Source of the DNA: DATDRS01 sp035291605
GTDB taxonomy: Bacteria > Chloroflexota > Anaerolineae > Anaerolineales > UBA6663
NCBI GenBank assembly: GCA_035291605.1
Contig: DATDRS010000458.1
Coordinates: forward strand, 1 to 23,976
Reading direction: 5' to 3'
DNA: 23,976 bases
The notes beneath the pieces are model-generated. The model saw only the letters and a program-made list of their open reading frames with translations. It was not told where the DNA came from and did no database searches. Shown one piece after another: positions 20,466 through 23,976 of this stretch. Within the stretch, counting starts at the first letter, position 1. Each line of letters opens with the position of its first letter. A program made the translations under genes and the position numbers.

Positions 20466-22280
20466 GTGTCATCTCTCGACAAGCTGATCGTTCATCCGGT
20501 CGAAGAGCCGGAACCAAAAAAGCCCGACATCATTGACCGCCTGGCTGCGCGCTGGCAGCGGATTGAAATGCAGCTGGATACGTTGGCGGATAGGTTCCCG
20601 CGCCCGGTGGATCGAGTGGAGGCCTGGCTGACGGCGCAGCGTGATCGCGTCGCCGAAAACAAACTGCTGCGCGCGTCGGAGAAGGCCGAGCGCGAGCGCC
20701 GCCGCAAGTTGCAGCACGAGCTGGTCGTCGAGTCGTGGAAATACATGGGGCGCATGATCGGGGTGAGCAGGCGTTTCACGGAGCTCTCGCACAAATACCC
20801 GAAGTCCGAACGCGAGGAAGAGGGGATCAAGATCAACACCATCGGCTTCACGCACGTGGTCATGACGCCCGAGGTGCTGTATTTCAAGGTGGACACCATC
20901 CATTCACCCGAAAACGTGCGCATCTCCGCGCTATCCAGCGACGACACGCTGATGAGCATGAGCATGTCGTGCGAGAAGCGCGTGAGCTGCGAGTACGACC
21001 CGGAGAAAGGCTTCTGGTACATCATCGAGCGGGCGAGCGGGACGCGCGGCATTCCCTTCCACGTCCGCCTCGACGAGATCTGGGCCACGCGCAAACCGTC
21101 CTACGATGGGCTGGCAATCCCGTTCGGGATCGGCGGCAACAAGCGCGCGATCTGGTACTCGCCCACGCAGTTCTCATCCCTGCTCGTGGCCGGCGCGACG
21201 GGAACCGGCAAATCGAATTTCGTGAACGTCGCGATCTGCACGTGGATCCGTTTCAACTCGCCGCGCATGTTAAAGCTCGTGCTGATCGATTTGAAGAACG
21301 GCGTGGAGCTGGCGAACTACGAAAAAATCCCGCACCTGCTGCGCTACAAGGCGCTCGAGGAGAAGTACGACCCGGAGGGCGGCGGCGAGGAAACGGGCGT
21401 CGAAGACAAAGACCGCGCCGATACGGTGATCGCCGAGACCGGCGCGCTGATCTCCGAGGACAGCAAAGCGGAGGGGATGCGCGCCGCATTCGTGGATTCG
21501 CCGCGCAAGGTCATGCCGCTGTTGCGTGCGTTATATTGGGAGGGCTGGCGTCGGCTGGCGCTGCTGCGCCGCGCGAAGTGCCGCGACATCGGCACTTACA
21601 ATTGGAAACATTACCGCACCGCTCTATCGCACATCATTGTGGTGTTCGACGAGCTGGCGCAGTTGGTGAGCTTGCCGAAAGGCGATGAGGAAAAAGCGAA
21701 GGAATTATTTGGGCAGATCGCCGGGCTGTTTCGCGCGGCGGGCATCTACGTGATGCCGTCTACGCAGCGCCCCGATAAGACCGTGATCACTGGCATCATC
21801 AAACAGAACTGCCCGGCGCGGCTCGCGTTCGGGTGCTCGGACATGCACTCGTCCATGTTGATCATCGGCGACGGCAGCGCGGTGGGCCTGAACCCGCGCG
21901 GGCGCGCGAAGCTGCAATGGGGCGGGCGCATCCTCGAAGTCCAGACCCCCTACATGCCGGATCAGGTGATCAACAGCGTGATCGAGCAGGCCATGCAGGG
22001 CCAGTACGAGCAGGTCGAGATCAAAAAGCACGACGTGAGCGAGGATGAGATTTTCCGCGTCGGGCTGGAGGTCTTCGGCGGGGATCTGCCGCTGCGCGAA
22101 CTGTGGCGGCACTTCCAGTCCCAGGAACGGTTGATCGCGCGGGATGAGGTCGGCGAGATCCTCAAGCGCTACAGCGGCAAGGAGATCATGATCAAGGGCG
22201 TGCTCTATCGCGTCGAGCCGCCCGGCCAGAACCGCCCGGCGCAGTTGGTCGTGGTCGAGGAAGCCGAGACGCCGGCATGA
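20466..22280 (+). CDS. FtsK/HerA-family DNA translocase
   Basis: 604 residues from GTG 20466. N-terminal about 90 residues are charged and helical (RASEKAERERRRKLQHELVV); no membrane span is visible. A beta-rich domain (about 110-235) precedes the FtsK motor: Walker A LLVAGATGTGKSNFVN (about 239-252), LVLIDLKNG (FtsK-typical), Walker B HIIVVFDELAQL (about 389-398), then the sensor motif MPSTQRPDKTVITGIIKQN and ARLAFGCSDMHSSMLI typical of FtsK/SpoIIIE/TraB. The motor carries an acidic insertion (about 300-330). Such ATPases pump double-stranded DNA in conjugation of actinomycete elements, or act in packaging in membrane-containing viruses. Here no relaxase or coupling gene is present, so either use is possible. 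Confidence 0.92.
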   Translation: MSSLDKLIVHPVEEPEPKKPDIIDRLAARWQRIEMQLDTLADRFPRPVDRVEAWLTAQRDRVAENKLLRASEKAERERRRKLQHELVVESWKYMGRMIGVSRRFTELSHKYPKSEREEEGIKINTIGFTHVVMTPEVLYFKVDTIHSPENVRISALSSDDTLMSMSMSCEKRVSCEYDPEKGFWYIIERASGTRGIPFHVRLDEIWATRKPSYDGLAIPFGIGGNKRAIWYSPTQFSSLLVAGATGTGKSNFVNVAICTWIRFNSPRMLKLVLIDLKNGVELANYEKIPHLLRYKALEEKYDPEGGGEETGVEDKDRADTVIAETGALISEDSKAEGMRAAFVDSPRKVMPLLRALYWEGWRRLALLRRAKCRDIGTYNWKHYRTALSHIIVVFDELAQLVSLPKGDEEKAKELFGQIAGLFRAAGIYVMPSTQRPDKTVITGIIKQNCPARLAFGCSDMHSSMLIIGDGSAVGLNPRGRAKLQWGGRILEVQTPYMPDQVINSVIEQAMQGQYEQVEIKKHDVSEDEIFRVGLEVFGGDLPLRELWRHFQSQERLIARDEVGEILKRYSGKEIMIKGVLYRVEPPGQNRPAQLVVVEEAETPA

Positions 22281-22439
22281 TCGTTTTTTCCGGCGATGCT
22301 GGCTGCCGAACCCGCCATTTCGAGCGATGGGCGCCGGCAGACATCGCTGCAAGCGGCGATGGGATCCGGATCCCGCAACGCCAGTTTTGGCGATATTGTC
22401 GGCGAGCTGCAGGATCGTCAGAAACGGCGAGGTGATCAC
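22281..22439. repeat. Gap rich in inverted repeats upstream of the methylase
   Basis: 159 bp without a gene. Contains a 14-bp palindrome GGGATCCGGATCCC (22361-22374), two members of a 14-bp hairpin repeat family (CGCCAGTTTTGGCG 22379-22392; CGTCAGAAACGGCG 22416-22429), and overlapping palindromes GTGATCAC (22432-22439) and TCACGTGA (22436-22443) touching the methylase start codon. Three GATC sites lie inside these palindromes. Confidence 0.7.
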
Positions 22440-23237
22440 GTGACCTATCCAGGCGGCAAGGGCGGCGCAGGCGTGTACCAGGCGATCATCAATCTGATGC
22501 CTCCACACCGCGTCTACGTCGAGCCGTTCCTGGGCGGCGGCTCCATCCTGAAGCTCAAGCGCCCGGCGATCGCCAGCATCGGCGTGGATAGCGATGAGCA
22601 CGTGGTCAACGACTGGCTCGGCCAGGCCCCCGCATGCTGCACCGTCATTCACGGCGATGCGATATCGTTCCTGCGCGGCTACGACTGGCGCGGCGACGAG
22701 CTGGTGTATTGCGACCCGCCGTACCTGATCGAAACTCGCTCCTGCCAGCGTCCGCTCTACCGGCACGAGTTCACCGAGGAGCAACACATCGAACTACTGC
22801 GGCTCATCAAATGCTTGCCGTGCATGGTGATGATCTCAGGCTACTACTCTGAACTTTACGCGACGGCGCTCAACCGCTGGCGCGCGGCGAGATTCACGAC
22901 GACGACGCGCGGTGGCAACATCGCCGAGGAGTGGGTATGGATGAACTTCCCGCCGCCGCTTGAATTGCACGACTACCGCTACCTGGGCCGCAACTTCCGC
23001 GAGCGCGAGCGCATCAAGCGCAAGAAACTGCGCTGGTTGAACCGGCTCCACCGCATGGATAGCCTGGAGCGCCACGCGATCATGATGGCAATTGGGGAGT
23101 TTTGGGTCCGTACCGCCGAGGACAGCGATGCCGACGTTGGCATCGTCACATCTGACGTGCCTCGAGGCACGCCGGAAACGGCGATAGCGGCCGCCATCGG
23201 CGCGGATGGCGATGAGGGCCTTACTCGCCACAAATGA
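22440..23237 (+). CDS. Dam-like (D12 class) adenine-N6 DNA methyltransferase
   Basis: 265 residues from GTG 22440 (start TYPGGKGGAG, the normal N-terminus of the family; the frame is open back to 22296 but that part is repeat DNA). AdoMet motif VEPFLGGGS is at about 28-36 and catalytic motif DPPY at about 91-94 (YCDPPYLIET), then VMISGYYSELY. Only about 55 residues separate these motifs, far fewer than in E. coli Dam, so the usual target-recognition region is short or replaced and the target sequence cannot be assumed to be GATC. The last about 35 codons are made of hairpin repeats continuing into the intergenic region. It probably protects the element from restriction or times its replication. 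Confidence 0.9.
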   Translation: MTYPGGKGGAGVYQAIINLMPPHRVYVEPFLGGGSILKLKRPAIASIGVDSDEHVVNDWLGQAPACCTVIHGDAISFLRGYDWRGDELVYCDPPYLIETRSCQRPLYRHEFTEEQHIELLRLIKCLPCMVMISGYYSELYATALNRWRAARFTTTTRGGNIAEEWVWMNFPPPLELHDYRYLGRNFRERERIKRKKLRWLNRLHRMDSLERHAIMMAIGEFWVRTAEDSDADVGIVTSDVPRGTPETAIAAAIGADGDEGLTRHK

Positions 23238-23385
23238 CGATGGGCGCGGCTATCGTCATTTGTGGCGCTGCCAGCTGTGCACCATCGTCGAAAATGACGT
23301 ATGCCGCCCGGGCGCCATACGCCAGAAATGGCGGTGCTGGCCACCACCAACGAAAACGGCGATGTCCGATCGGACATCGCCGTTT
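23144..23385. repeat. Chain of back-to-back hairpins at the convergent point
   Basis: Consecutive inverted repeats: 23144-23157 (5-bp stem), 23156-23171 (16-bp palindrome), 23170-23183 (5-bp stem, GAAA loop), 23192-23211 (6-bp stem), 23226-23267 (16-bp perfect stem, 10-nt loop), 23286-23299, 23298-23321 (24-bp near-palindrome), 23320-23333 (GAAA loop) and 23354-23385 (perfect 32-bp palindrome centred on GATC). Several share the two bases CG with the next. It begins inside the methylase gene and fills the gap to the oppositely oriented surface operon. It can act as a two-way terminator and may also be an origin or packaging signal. Confidence 0.88.
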
Positions 23386-23407
23386 CTGATGTTGCGGACC
23401 CGAACGA

Positions 23408-23608
23408 TCACCGCGCCTGGTTGAGCCACCACCCGGCCCACACCGCCGCGGTCGCCAGCAGGCCCAGCGCGAACGGCAGCCATTTGACACCACGCCGCCG
23501 GCGCGTCTTGAATAACTCCGGCTCGTTGAGCGGGTCCGTGCCCGGCTCGGCCATGATGAACTTCGGCCCGAGGCCGAGCAACATGAAAATGCGGTGTCTG
23601 AATTTCAT
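23408..23608 (-). CDS. 66-aa membrane protein, last gene of the surface operon
   Basis: Starts with an ATGA overlap on the stop of the 560-aa spike. Basic N-terminus (MKFRHRIFMLLGLGPKF), a polar Pro/Glu section (AEPGTDPLNEPELF), a KTRRRRG patch and one C-terminal span (WLPFALGLLATAAVWAGWWL). Orientation would put most of the protein in the cytoplasm. Function unknown; a minor structural or assembly protein is plausible from its position. Confidence 0.78.
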   Translation of the reverse strand: MKFRHRIFMLLGLGPKFIMAEPGTDPLNEPELFKTRRRRGVKWLPFALGLLATAAVWAGWWLNQAR

Positions 23609-23976
23609 AGGAACGGGATGCTCTCTTTGATGATGATCCAGACCCCGCGCACGACCCGGCCAATGTTGAGCACGATCACGATGGATAGCGCGAGCAGCGG
23701 GATGCGCAGATCGAAGAATGTGGCGGCCACGCCGAAGTACACCGCGATGGGCGAACCGATGAGATTTCTAACGATCTCGGTGAGCGAGCTTGGCTCGTGG
23801 TAGGGCGCAAACGCATAGATGTTGTCCAGGAACACCGTGAGCTGCGCCAGCAGCGGCCCCCAGAAGTTGTTAGGCACTTTGATGTCTGGCGGGCAGGGCT
23901 TATTGGCGGGCCAGTTGTACGTCCATCCGCCCTCGTCGCCGGGTACCTCGTCGGAGCGGCCCACCGGCGAGGAGAG
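23605..23976 (-). CDS. Spike-like protein 3, C-terminal part (continues at base 1448 side of the circle)
   Basis: C-terminal part of the 560-residue protein whose start is at 1448. It contains the end of the second globular region (DEGGWTYNWPANKPCPPDIK), then hydrophobic segments (IGSPIAVYFGVAATFF and PLLALSIVIVLNIGRVV) and the end IIIKESIPFL. The last 137 bases duplicate 1-137. Two or three membrane segments at the C-terminus make this the most firmly anchored of the three large surface proteins. Confidence 0.88.
   Translation of the reverse strand, partial: LSSPVGRSDEVPGDEGGWTYNWPANKPCPPDIKVPNNFWGPLLAQLTVFLDNIYAFAPYHEPSSLTEIVRNLIGSPIAVYFGVAATFFDLRIPLLALSIVIVLNIGRVVRGVWIIIKESIPFL
23840..23976. 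repeat. Terminal direct repeat, right copy (circular join)
   Basis: Exact copy of 1-137; see that entry. Removing one copy leaves a 23,839-bp circle. Confidence 0.95.

Noticed and set aside
20466..22280. Zot-type inovirus assembly ATPase
   Set aside because: The motifs (GATGTGKSN, LIDLKNG, STQRP...VITGxIKxN) are those of FtsK/TraB, and no membrane anchor is seen; a true Zot would be shorter with a C-terminal span.
22296..22439. N-terminal extension of the methylase
   Set aside because: Family members begin at the (M)TYPGGK motif; the extension is translated repeat DNA and the GTG at 22440 has its own GAGGTG site.
21705..22787. Minus-strand frame of 360 codons opposite FtsK and methylase
   Set aside because: Spans two clear genes and the hairpin gap on the other strand; no ribosome site or recognisable domain.
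23206..23424. Short plus-strand frame through the hairpin region
   Set aside because: It translates inverted repeats and has no ribosome site; the region is better explained as structured non-coding DNA.

Overview
The window appears to be one complete circular molecule. Bases 1-137 are repeated exactly at 23840-23976, and a minus-strand reading frame runs without a break across the join (1448 down to 1, then 23839 down to 23605; 560 codons plus stop). The unique length is therefore 23,839 bp. The host is probably a member of the Chloroflexota (Anaerolineae-like). The main clue is the surface proteins with long Thr/Pro 'TPTNTPTPSDTP' linkers, which are very common in that phylum; high GC, frequent GTG/TTG starts and GGAGG ribosome sites also fit. 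This host call is an inference.

Gene order is strikingly simple. Everything from 8894 leftwards, through the join, to 23408 is on the minus strand. Everything from 8972 to 23237 is on the plus strand. There is one divergent point (8895-8971, a repressor/early-gene switch with two apparently leaderless genes) and one convergent point (23238-23407, filled with back-to-back hairpins).

Minus arm, from the switch outwards: an XRE repressor, a two-TM protein, a small protein behind a perfect consensus promoter with an operator-like palindrome in its spacer, an excisionase-like protein, a tyrosine integrase, an attP made of the 5' half of a tRNA-Gly gene with flanking 14-bp arm repeats, and a strong terminator. 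Then comes a surface/virion-like operon: a 617-aa spike (LamG-like, Thr/Pro stalk, DNRLRE-like, C-terminal anchor), three tiny membrane proteins, a 643-aa spike (discoidin-like), a 560-aa spike across the join, and a 66-aa membrane protein.

Plus arm: a sigma-region-4-like HTH protein, small proteins, a structured RNA locus with a tRNA-like 3' end, a coiled-coil protein, zinc-finger proteins, a TOPRIM/DUF3854 plus AAA+ primase-helicase (likely replication initiator) with an iteron-like array at its 3' end, several small hypothetical and membrane proteins, a YdjM/DUF457 membrane protein, a GT-C (GT39-like) glycosyltransferase, a Wzy_C/O-antigen-ligase-family protein, a cationic 32-aa peptide, an FtsK/HerA-type DNA-pumping ATPase and a Dam-like adenine methylase.

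Together these read as an integrative, self-replicating element with lysogeny control, its own DNA translocase, and a set of secreted, membrane-anchored, mucin-like spikes plus tiny membrane proteins. No tailed-phage capsid, terminase or tail gene, no relaxase and no VirB-type secretion genes are visible. I infer a membrane-enveloped or filamentous virus-like element of Chloroflexota, or alternatively an FtsK-driven conjugative element. It also carries a candidate private O-glycosylation pathway for its Thr/Pro stalks.
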